DNA of 64,000 nucleotides, taken from an uncultured Micrococcaceae bacterium (GTDB taxonomy: Bacteria; Actinomycetota; Actinomycetes; Actinomycetales; Micrococcaceae). Below the pieces are notes generated by a model. That model was not told where the DNA came from. It searched no databases and saw nothing but the letters and a program-made list of their open reading frames with translations. The stretch lies in the NCBI GenBank assembly GCA_947502645.1, contig CANNAD010000001.1, forward strand, positions 1 through 64,000. The letters are read 5' to 3'. Position numbers and translations under genes: made by a program. Shown here one piece after another: positions 12,942 through 21,406 of this stretch (position 1 is the stretch's first letter; each line of letters opens with the position of its first letter).

Positions 12942-15002
12942 TCAGGGTTCGTCCAGCGCACGCACGAACCGCTCAGAAAAAGCGGGGAGCATGGTCTGCA
13001 GATACGTGGCCGTCAGATGATTGTCATCTATATACACGTACACGTTGCCTATTACTGCTCCGCAAGTGTCTGGTCGGCAGATGAGGTCTGTCAGGTCCAT
13101 AAGCTGCATTTTGGGTGCGTTCTGCGCAAATACCTCAAACGGGGCGTCCTTGGTGAGGACCTCCTCCCGGGGCGGATTGCACTCCGAAGCTTCCGGACCG
13201 TATTTTTCTATGCACTGGATCCGGTGCCAGGGGAACCTTGGGTTGTCCCGGATGCCAACGACGTTGATGCCTGAGTCGGCCAATGTTTGGGCGGCGGACA
13301 CCAAACCGGGTACCGGCTCATCCAACGGCGTATCTTCCTTCGCATTTGTCGCGACAACAATCACGTCGTCAGGGTTGAGCTTCTGGATATACTTCGTGGC
13401 TTCGGCATTGAACTCGTTGCAAGTGTCGTCCCGCCAATGAAACTCTGCACCATAGTCACAACCGCCAAGAAACAACCCGACGACCTTCCAACCGCGCTGG
13501 TCAGCTACTTCAGAGATTGGCCCCAACCACTGCTGGGCGTGGGAATCACCGACTACCACAATGGTCTTATCTGGATCGGTTGGCGCCTCATTATCCATGC
13601 ACTTCTCTTTGAGTGCTGACGAATCGGGCGTGTAAGGCACCTCCTGGCATTTCCCGGGGAGCGTGACAAATTCGTCTGACATGTCGGCGCCGGCTGGAAG
13701 GATCTCCGCATCGGGAACCTTGCCCTCGAACTCGTTTGTCAGCACCCTGGCACCCGGATTATTAATGGAGGCCATCTTCTGAAGTTCGTTTGCATAGGCC
13801 CGCAACTGGGATTGCCACCCTGCGACAGGCACCACTACGAGGGCGATGCAGATGGCAATGACGAGGCCCGCCCTGCGGCGCTTCTTCTCTGCCCACTGCG
13901 ACTCTCGAATAGGCCTCTCGATGAAACGCGTCGTGAGGTATGCCAAAACCAGAGCCAGGGCGATGATCCCGCTCCCGCCAACGATTCCCACCTCCGTTCG
14001 ATCACGGTAGATGAGGTAGGTAATGAGGATGGGCCAGTGCCAGAGGTATAGCGCATAGGAAATATCGCCCATACGCACCAACGGCTGCCACGACAGGAGC
14101 CTGTCTGCCCCGAAGCGGCTTCCCGTTTGACCCGCAATGATGATAAAGCCAGCAGCCAGTGTGGGCCACAAGGCCACGTATCCGGGAAATTCACCCTGCA
14201 CATCAAGGACAAATCCGCCGCTCAACATGGCAACCAGACCCAGCCAGCCCATGAGGACTCTGAGCATCACAGGGAGTCGAAGATACGGTAGTGCCAGCGC
14301 GAGCAGCGTCCCGAGAGCGAACTCCCATAACCTCGCACGGGTATCGAAGTATGCAAAGGTCTGGTTCGTATACGTTTCGACGACAGAGAACGCCAGCGAC
14401 CCCAAGAAGACGGCACCAAAGACGGCCAAAACCACGAATCTGAAACGCGCTCGCAAAAGCTTGGCGAGCAGGGCCGAAACGGCGAACAGCAGTGGCCAGA
14501 GTATGAAGACCTGTCCCTGCACCGACAGCGACCAGAAGTGCTGCAACGGACTGGCCTGACTGTGGTCTGCTGCGTAGTAGTCCACGGAGTTAAAAGCCAG
14601 TACCCAGTTCTGGTAGTAAAACAGCGATGCCCAGGATTGACCAAGGATCTCCGACCATCTCGACGGAGGAATGAATAGATACGTCGCGGCCAGCACGCCG
14701 AGCAGCGTCACGACGACGGCTGGCAAGAGCCTCTTGAAAAGATGAAGCCAGTATTTTCCCAGCCTCAGCGGTATGCCGTTCTCAATCTTCCGGGTGAACG
14801 AAAAGGTCAGGAGAAACGACGAAATCAGCAGGAACACATCCACGCCGCCGGACACCCGCCCAAACCAGATGTGGTACGTCACCACCATGAGGACAGCAAG
14901 GGCACGCAATCCCTGAACTTCCGGCCGGTATTTGGACCCCGCCGGATGCTGCGCAGCTGGTGTCGCCGGGCGTGCTGCGTTCAGATTCGGGCTGGCTGTC
15001 AA
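12942..15002 (-). CDS. Acyltransferase 3 / SGNH-domain membrane protein (OafA-like)
   Basis: YRPEVQGLRALAVLMVVTYHIWFGRVSGGVDVFLLISSFL; C-terminal SGNH-like VVVGDSHAQQW and DDNHLT. Confidence 0.92.
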   Translation of the reverse strand: MTASPNLNAARPATPAAQHPAGSKYRPEVQGLRALAVLMVVTYHIWFGRVSGGVDVFLLISSFLLTFSFTRKIENGIPLRLGKYWLHLFKRLLPAVVVTLLGVLAATYLFIPPSRWSEILGQSWASLFYYQNWVLAFNSVDYYAADHSQASPLQHFWSLSVQGQVFILWPLLFAVSALLAKLLRARFRFVVLAVFGAVFLGSLAFSVVETYTNQTFAYFDTRARLWEFALGTLLALALPYLRLPVMLRVLMGWLGLVAMLSGGFVLDVQGEFPGYVALWPTLAAGFIIIAGQTGSRFGADRLLSWQPLVRMGDISYALYLWHWPILITYLIYRDRTEVGIVGGSGIIALALVLAYLTTRFIERPIRESQWAEKKRRRAGLVIAICIALVVVPVAGWQSQLRAYANELQKMASINNPGARVLTNEFEGKVPDAEILPAGADMSDEFVTLPGKCQEVPYTPDSSALKEKCMDNEAPTDPDKTIVVVGDSHAQQWLGPISEVADQRGWKVVGLFLGGCDYGAEFHWRDDTCNEFNAEATKYIQKLNPDDVIVVATNAKEDTPLDEPVPGLVSAAQTLADSGINVVGIRDNPRFPWHRIQCIEKYGPEASECNPPREEVLTKDAPFEVFAQNAPKMQLMDLTDLICRPDTCGAVIGNVYVYIDDNHLTATYLQTMLPAFSERFVRALDEP

Positions 15003-15057
15003 CTGATTGGTCCTTCGGAGGTGGATGAGAACGACGTAATTCTAGCGTGCTGCAAGT

Positions 15058-15066
15058 TATCCACAG
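15058..15066 (+). promoter_or_regulatory. Perfect DnaA box (TTATCCACA)
   Basis: gttatccacagaag in the divergent acyltransferase / FHA-FtsK intergenic region. Confidence 0.5.
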
Positions 15067-15138
15067 AAGACGACTTCTGGCGTCCACCGCAATCTCACAG
15101 AACGTAACCTTGCGGTAGTCACTCGAGAAGGGCAGGTC

Positions 15139-18100
15139 GTGACGTTACATTTCACGCTGGTCAGGCTAGGTTGCAGCAACGAAGAGCTGGTCGCGGACAC
15201 CAACTCTCTCCCCACCGGACAGGCACTCGAAGTCTTCCTCTCCACCGAGTATGGGCCCGGCCCCTACACAGTGGGTGGTACCCGCCTGACTGACTTGCTC
15301 CCCGGCGAGTCACCCCTGATCCACGGCGCTGTCATCGTTCGTGGCGAAACGCATCGACGGGACGTCCAGCCGCCGTCGTTGGTTTTCGCAGTCAACACTG
15401 GTCCCGACGCAGGCCAGCTCTTCCCCCTGCTGCGGGGTGATTACGACATAGGGCGCACTGGTTGCCTGATATCCATCAATGACCCCGAGCTCTCCCGTCA
15501 ACACGCGGTTCTGACTGTTTCAGACCACCATATTTCACTACGTGACCATGACTCGGTGAACGGGACCTGGGTCGACGGGAACCGAATCGACCGCACGGAG
15601 GTTGATGCAGGGTCAGTAATCCGGCTCGGATCGAGTAAATGCAGCATTGTCCCGGCCTCGTCGTGGCAGCAGACCCCCTTGGGTGAGGACGTTCAGGAGC
15701 CCCTGATCATTGATTCCCCTCCCCCGCCCGAGAGAAATCGGATGATATGGGTTACCGCACTGCTTCCTCTGGTCCTCGGTGTGGTGCTCGCTGTGACAAC
15801 CCAGATGTGGTTCTTTCTCGCATTCAGCGGCCTTTCCGCAATTACCGGGTTGGTCCCGCTGATATCCGGACGGAAGAAGCGGCAGGCATTTGCTCGGGCT
15901 GTAGATAGCGCCCGCAACGAAGACGCGAAGCGACGCCTCCGATCAGCCCCCGACCCGGCCGTTCTGCGCCTCGGCCTGGAACACGGCGCCCTTGAGCTCA
16001 CGCAAGTGGTTCCACGGCTTCGACTGGGTTTGGCGGAACTACCGGCCAATCTGTTGGTCAAGCCAGCCCAGCAGGGATGGGCGCCACCGCTGCTGGCCGA
16101 GACGCCAGCCATGCTTGATTTCAGCCATCCTCACGCCGTCGCCCTCAACGGGTCCCGGGATGCCGCAGTTGCACTCGCCCGCTCCCTCGTCCTCCAGCTG
16201 GCACTACTCAACCGAGGCGTCATCTCGTACGGTCAGGCCGAGGATATTCCTGCCGGTCTGCGATTTCTTCCCGGCTGCACCGTTGTTTCCCAACCGGCGC
16301 ACTTACTTGACGCGTTATCCGTTGATAAGGCGCCGGTTGTCATCGTCTGGTCCCCTGCCCCGCATCTGGCGAGCGTCCTGGAGGCCTCCAACAAATGCGT
16401 TATGTGGCTTCCAGGCAACGAAGTCGACGCGTCCCACATCATTACGACGTCTTTTCACGGCGCTACCTTCGGTTCCCCCCAGACAAGTCCAACATCCTTC
16501 ACGCCTGACCTCCTCAGTGCCCGCACCTTCGAAGCCGCGGCAAGGACATTCGCCTCGGTATACCGGCCGGAGGACGACGACGGATGCCGCCAGGTACCCG
16601 ACGACGTCAGATTCGACTCAGTTTGTCCCATCACTGCCGCGGCTGTCAGGGGAGCGTGGGGTAAGTCCCACCCAGGGCTCTGCGCCCCGCTGGGCAGCGC
16701 AGAGTCCACCCTCGATTTCGATCTGGCCCGTCAGGGACCGCACGTGCTGGTAGCCGGAACTACCGGAGCAGGTAAGTCCGAATTACTGCGCGCACTCGTC
16801 CTTGGGATAGCTACTCACCACTCTCCGTCGACCGTGAACTTCCTGTTCATAGATTTCAAGGGCGGTTCCGGTCTTGGACCGCTTGTTTCGCTACCGCACT
16901 CCGTTGGCATGCTCACTGACCTGTCGGCTGAAAATGTCGCACGGGCACTGATCTCCCTCAAAGCGGAAGTTAAACGCCGTGAGCATCTCTTCGCCAGCTG
17001 CGGCGTATCGGATATCACGGAATACTCACTGCACCGAAGTGGATCGGCGCCGCATCTACCGCGACTCGTCATCGTGGTCGATGAATTCCGGATGCTCACA
17101 GAAGAGATCCCGACAGCCGTCCAGGATCTGATGAGGATAGCAACGCTCGGCCGTTCGCTGGGAGTACATCTGGTCATGGCTACCCAGCGCCCCCAAGGGG
17201 CCATTACGTCTGACATCAGGGCCAACGTGACGGCCAGCATCTCGCTACGTGTCCAATCCGCAGCGGACTCGCAGGACGTGCTGAACAGCGCTATAGCTGC
17301 CTCCATCCCGGTATCGAGACCAGGAAGGGCATATATCAAAGTAGGAAACGACGTCCCTGTCGAGTTTCAGGCTGCGTCAACACTCGGCGCGGCTGATCCG
17401 GCCACCTCCCTGAAACCAGTGACCGACTATGCCAGTTTCCTGCATGCCCGCTCCGCAGTGAGTGCCGTTGACGGGGCGCAGAGTCAGCTGGACGCCGTCT
17501 TGGCGGCCGTATCAGCCGCAGCCCTCGGCTCGTCTGCTCCCTGGAGGCCCATACAACCCGCTCTACCCGTATCCGTATCAGTTGCCGAACTTCCGACGGC
17601 GCAGGGTCAGCGTTCCGGTGCCGAAGGCCCTGTATCGGCAGGGATATTGGACTTGCCCGGAGAGCAAAGACAATGCGCCCTTCTCTGGGACCCGGAATCC
17701 GATTCGCATCTTGCGTTGCTGGGCATATCCGGTAGTGGATATGAAGACTCATTGCGGGCTCTTGTTCTCGGCGTAGCCCATTGCCTCCCCGAAACCCACC
17801 TGTATGTCCTTGACGGCGACAGTCTCGTAGCGCCAGTAACGAGCCTGCCACAGGTCGGAGCCTACATTCGGGGTCACGAAGTAAAAAGAGCCGCGAGAGC
17901 GCTACGGAAGATATCCACCGTCATTTCGGACCGGCTTGCCTCCGAATCCGCTGCAGCCCGCCCCAGCCCAGTGGTGCTCGTAGTTACGGGCTGGGGACGA
18001 TGGGTGTCAGTCCTGAGAAGCAGTAGGTGGGCGTGGGCTGAGGACTATCTTGGAGACATCGTCCGTGATGGTGAAAAGGCTGGAGTTACCGTCCTCATCA

Positions 18101-18972
18101 GTGGTGACAGGGACCTTCTGTCCTCACGATTTTTCACACTTCTGGCCAATCGGGTCTTTATGCCGACCGGGTCCAGCACCGAGGCATTGATGATGTGGCC
18201 GAAGCGTCCCGAGATGGATCTCGTCCCTGGCCGTGCTTTCGTTCAGGGACGAATATCGACACCGGCTGGGGCGGTCGCACAAATGTGCGCCATCGACGCC
18301 GTGGGCTTCGCCTCCCGCCTCGGCGCGTTACACAACGACGCTAGAGTTCGCCCGTTCAGGATCGAAGCTCTACCCAGAACCGTATTGGCGCAGGAACTGG
18401 ATGTTGTATCCGTCGAAGGCGCCGCAAGCCGAATTCCCATTGGCGTAGGCGGCGACGAATTGACGACGATGAGGCTCAGCGTCAGCCCGCGCAGTGTTAC
18501 AGCAGTACTTGGCGGGCCAGGAACCGGAAAGACAAACTTCCTGAACTTGCTCGAGAGTCATGCCTCTGACTTCTGGACGGTGCTCTCAGCTGGCCAAAAC
18601 GACCCCGTCGGGTACTGGAGAAGCATCGATGTACAGACCGTCATAAACGTCCTTCCAGAGCGCCAGACTTTAGCTTTGATCGACGATGCTGACAGGTTGC
18701 CGCCGGAAGTTCATCAGAAACTAGGGCAACTGCAGCAGGCAGGAGCCGCTGTCGTCTTTACTGCTACTCCCTCCCCAACATTGATTTCGAAAATACCGTT
18801 GGCGATGGATGCCCGATCCTCGGGAACTGGAGTGGTGTTGCGCGCCCGACAGCCTTCGGATGCCGACTTCTTCGGCGTGCGGCTTGAACTCGAAGGCCGT
18901 CTCCCCGAGGGCAGAGCTCACCTGCTACTCTCCGGTGAGGTCGAGGAGATTCAAGTTGCGGCGGTCAGCTAA
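15139..18972 (+). CDS. FHA domain-TM-FtsK/SpoIIIE multi-ATPase (EssC/EccC-like)
   Basis: FHA signature DIGRTGCLISINDPELSRQHAVLTV...DHDSVNGTWVDG; TM pair; GTTGAGKSELLRALVLG, VIVVDEF, third-domain GGPGTGKT. Confidence 0.9.
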   Translation: MTLHFTLVRLGCSNEELVADTNSLPTGQALEVFLSTEYGPGPYTVGGTRLTDLLPGESPLIHGAVIVRGETHRRDVQPPSLVFAVNTGPDAGQLFPLLRGDYDIGRTGCLISINDPELSRQHAVLTVSDHHISLRDHDSVNGTWVDGNRIDRTEVDAGSVIRLGSSKCSIVPASSWQQTPLGEDVQEPLIIDSPPPPERNRMIWVTALLPLVLGVVLAVTTQMWFFLAFSGLSAITGLVPLISGRKKRQAFARAVDSARNEDAKRRLRSAPDPAVLRLGLEHGALELTQVVPRLRLGLAELPANLLVKPAQQGWAPPLLAETPAMLDFSHPHAVALNGSRDAAVALARSLVLQLALLNRGVISYGQAEDIPAGLRFLPGCTVVSQPAHLLDALSVDKAPVVIVWSPAPHLASVLEASNKCVMWLPGNEVDASHIITTSFHGATFGSPQTSPTSFTPDLLSARTFEAAARTFASVYRPEDDDGCRQVPDDVRFDSVCPITAAAVRGAWGKSHPGLCAPLGSAESTLDFDLARQGPHVLVAGTTGAGKSELLRALVLGIATHHSPSTVNFLFIDFKGGSGLGPLVSLPHSVGMLTDLSAENVARALISLKAEVKRREHLFASCGVSDITEYSLHRSGSAPHLPRLVIVVDEFRMLTEEIPTAVQDLMRIATLGRSLGVHLVMATQRPQGAITSDIRANVTASISLRVQSAADSQDVLNSAIAASIPVSRPGRAYIKVGNDVPVEFQAASTLGAADPATSLKPVTDYASFLHARSAVSAVDGAQSQLDAVLAAVSAAALGSSAPWRPIQPALPVSVSVAELPTAQGQRSGAEGPVSAGILDLPGEQRQCALLWDPESDSHLALLGISGSGYEDSLRALVLGVAHCLPETHLYVLDGDSLVAPVTSLPQVGAYIRGHEVKRAARALRKISTVISDRLASESAAARPSPVVLVVTGWGRWVSVLRSSRWAWAEDYLGDIVRDGEKAGVTVLISGDRDLLSSRFFTLLANRVFMPTGSSTEALMMWPKRPEMDLVPGRAFVQGRISTPAGAVAQMCAIDAVGFASRLGALHNDARVRPFRIEALPRTVLAQELDVVSVEGAASRIPIGVGGDELTTMRLSVSPRSVTAVLGGPGTGKTNFLNLLESHASDFWTVLSAGQNDPVGYWRSIDVQTVINVLPERQTLALIDDADRLPPEVHQKLGQLQQAGAAVVFTATPSPTLISKIPLAMDARSSGTGVVLRARQPSDADFFGVRLELEGRLPEGRAHLLLSGEVEEIQVAAVS

Positions 18973-19394
18973 AAAGCTCTACTGCTCTCCGAGCGTCTTC
19001 CCATAAAAGACACAACTGGTTGCGTGAACAGCAAGATCAGGACAGTCGCGGCAGGGAGCAGCATGACGAGGGCGGGGACCCAGTTCCCGCCATTGAACAA
19101 TGGGAAAGCAAGAATTACCAAAAATAATTGCCACACCAGGGCAGCTGAGCGCGTCCACCGGTACGCGCGGTAAGCGCAGACGGCGATCGTCACGAGCCAT
19201 CCGATAGCAAGGACCAGCAGAGCGAGCGTGAATAGCGCTACGCCGAGCCGGTAGGACTCTGCCTGGAGCATCTCCGTTACGTACCAGATTCCGACGACCA
19301 CCAGCATGGCGGCTTCCATCAGGACGAGCGTGGCGACAATCTTGATACCAAGCGGCGGACCCTCTGTCGGATATTGGTTTCTTGATGGTGTCAC
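18969..19394 (-). CDS. Small membrane protein of unknown function
   Basis: 141 aa with four predicted TM segments; stop overlaps the convergent FHA-FtsK stop. Confidence 0.65.
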   Translation of the reverse strand: MTPSRNQYPTEGPPLGIKIVATLVLMEAAMLVVVGIWYVTEMLQAESYRLGVALFTLALLVLAIGWLVTIAVCAYRAYRWTRSAALVWQLFLVILAFPLFNGGNWVPALVMLLPAATVLILLFTQPVVSFMGRRSESSRAF

Positions 19395-19518
19395 TCTCCG
19401 ACCCTATCGGAGATCGGCATGGTGTGAGAGGCTCATTAACGAATGACTGAAGACAACACATGTGTGATGAATCACTCGTCGCTGTGACCAAGTCCCTGCC
19501 CTTAACCCCTTGTTAGCC

Positions 19519-19577
19519 GAGTTTTAACGTGAAACTCTTTAACCAAGTTGGTTTCGGGGCCGTACATGGCCCCTTTT
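19519..19577 (+). promoter_or_regulatory. whiB1 leader: successive/overlapping stem-loops ending in a terminator-like hairpin
   Basis: GAGTTT-7nt-AAACTC (19519-19537); GAAAC...GTTTC (19531-19555) containing palindrome AACCAAGTTGGTT; GGGGCC-GTACAT-GGCCCC-TTTT (19556-19577). Confidence 0.55.
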
Positions 19578-19644
19578 GCATGTGGTGGGCCGTTTTCCGT
19601 TCAGGACCCCCACTTCTTATCCCCCAAAGGAGAACGTGATCATC

Positions 19645-19893
19645 ATGGATTGGCGTAGCAGAGCAGCATGCCTGGACAAGGATCCGGAATTATTCTTTCC
19701 CGTTGGAAACACAGGTCCAGCCCTGCTCCAGATTGAGGAAGCGAAGAGCGTGTGCAGGCGTTGCCCTGTCATCGACACTTGCCTGCAGTGGGCAATCGAG
19801 TCCGGTCAGGACGCTGGAGTCTGGGGCGGCATGAGCGAAGACGAACGCCGGGCACTCAAGCGTCGCGCAGCCCGAGCCCGCCGCGCCTCCTAG
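19645..19893 (+). CDS. whiB1: WhiB-family Fe-S transcription factor (WhiB1/WblE-type)
   Basis: Cysteine pattern AACLDKD...CRRCPVIDTC, GVWGGMSEDER; convergent with pdtaS as in M. tuberculosis Rv3219/Rv3220c. Confidence 0.9.
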   Translation: MDWRSRAACLDKDPELFFPVGNTGPALLQIEEAKSVCRRCPVIDTCLQWAIESGQDAGVWGGMSEDERRALKRRAARARRAS

Positions 19894-19929
19894 GAGGCCG
19901 CACGCATCCACCTGCCCAGGATACAAATC

Positions 19930-21396
19930 CTAGTCGTTCGGTATCCCCATATTCAGCCGAACCTCGGTGCCACCGCCAAACCGTGGATTCCACGAGATAG
20001 TGCCACGAAGTTCACTCGTCACAAGAGTCTGCACTATCTGCTGTCCCAATCCCGCAACTGAAGTATCAGAACCAACACCAACGCCGTCGTCGGACACCGT
20101 CACGTCCAGCACCTCGGCCCCAGACTCCTGTCGGCGTTCGGCCAGCAAACGAACTGTCCCGGCTCGTCCAGCGAGCCCGTGTTCGACGGCGTTGGTGACG
20201 AGTTCATTGATGACGAGAGCCAACGGCGTAGCAAAATCGCTTGGCAACTCACCAAACTCTCCACTTCTCTCGGTGGTCACCATCTGCTCCGGCGAGGCCA
20301 CTTCCGCGGAGAGCCTGAACTGTCGATCAATCAACTCATCGAAGTCGACCCGCTGGGCCAGGCCCTGCGAAAGGGTTTCATGAACGAGCGCAATCGTTGC
20401 GACCCGCCTCATCGCCTCTTCAAGACCAGCCCGCCCCTCGGCGCTGACCATTCGTCGAGACTGCAACCGGAGTAAAGCAGCCACCGTTTGCAGGTTGTTC
20501 TTAACCCGATGATGGATCTCGCGAATCGTGGCATCCTTGGACACCAATTCCTGCTCGCGGCGACGCAGCTCCGATACATCGCGACACAGGACCAACGCGC
20601 CGTAGCGACCTCCGGTGTTGCGCAAGGGGATCGATCTCAAGGACAAGCTCACGCCGTGAGCTTCGATTTCGGTCCGCCAGGGCATCCTTCCCGTTACCAC
20701 CATGCCCATAGCCTCGTCGACAGGACGCCTACCCCGCATCAACGTGGTGGTGACATCCAACAGTGGACGGCCCTCCAAGGCTCCTGCATCACCGAGCCGG
20801 CGAAACGCAGAGACCCCGTTAGGGCTCGCGTACTCGGCGATGCCATGTTCATTCAGAACGATAAGCCCGTCACCGACACGAGGAGCTCCCCTCCGCGCAC
20901 CGGTCGGTTCTCCGGAGTCAGGCCACAACCCGAGCGTCACCATGACCAACAAATCATCCGCACACCGACGGTAGGTTTGTTCCAGTTTCGACGGCGCACG
21001 CGCGGCCGAGGCTACTTCAGAATGTGAGGTCACAACCGCGAGCGTGCGTCCGTCGCGTACCACCGGGATAGCGTCCACCCGCATTACCGCTTCGTTCTCG
21101 CCGGCCCGCTTGCGTGAAGTCTCAATTCGACGGTTGCTCCAACACTTGTCGACGAGCGACGTCAGGTCCGCACGCATCCGCTCCCCCACAAAATCCGTGT
21201 GGAAAACAGTGTGGGAGGTTGAGGGACGCACGTGAGCGAGCGCAACATAACCACCGCCGTCTCCCGGAAGCCACAGCGCCAGATCAGCAAACGCCAGATC
21301 AGCGATCATCTGCCAGTCCCCGACCAGGAGATGCAGCCACTCTGCATCCCCTGGTTCGAAGTTGGCGTCCCGTATCGGGTCTGTGAAGATCGCCAC
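19930..21396 (-). CDS. pdtaS: Sensor histidine kinase PdtaS
   Basis: IREIHHRVKNNLQTVAALLRLQSRRM (HisKA_2 H-box), HATPase; adjacent whiB1. Confidence 0.93.
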   Translation of the reverse strand: MAIFTDPIRDANFEPGDAEWLHLLVGDWQMIADLAFADLALWLPGDGGGYVALAHVRPSTSHTVFHTDFVGERMRADLTSLVDKCWSNRRIETSRKRAGENEAVMRVDAIPVVRDGRTLAVVTSHSEVASAARAPSKLEQTYRRCADDLLVMVTLGLWPDSGEPTGARRGAPRVGDGLIVLNEHGIAEYASPNGVSAFRRLGDAGALEGRPLLDVTTTLMRGRRPVDEAMGMVVTGRMPWRTEIEAHGVSLSLRSIPLRNTGGRYGALVLCRDVSELRRREQELVSKDATIREIHHRVKNNLQTVAALLRLQSRRMVSAEGRAGLEEAMRRVATIALVHETLSQGLAQRVDFDELIDRQFRLSAEVASPEQMVTTERSGEFGELPSDFATPLALVINELVTNAVEHGLAGRAGTVRLLAERRQESGAEVLDVTVSDDGVGVGSDTSVAGLGQQIVQTLVTSELRGTISWNPRFGGGTEVRLNMGIPND

Positions 21397-21406
21397 AGGC
21401 TAGAGG

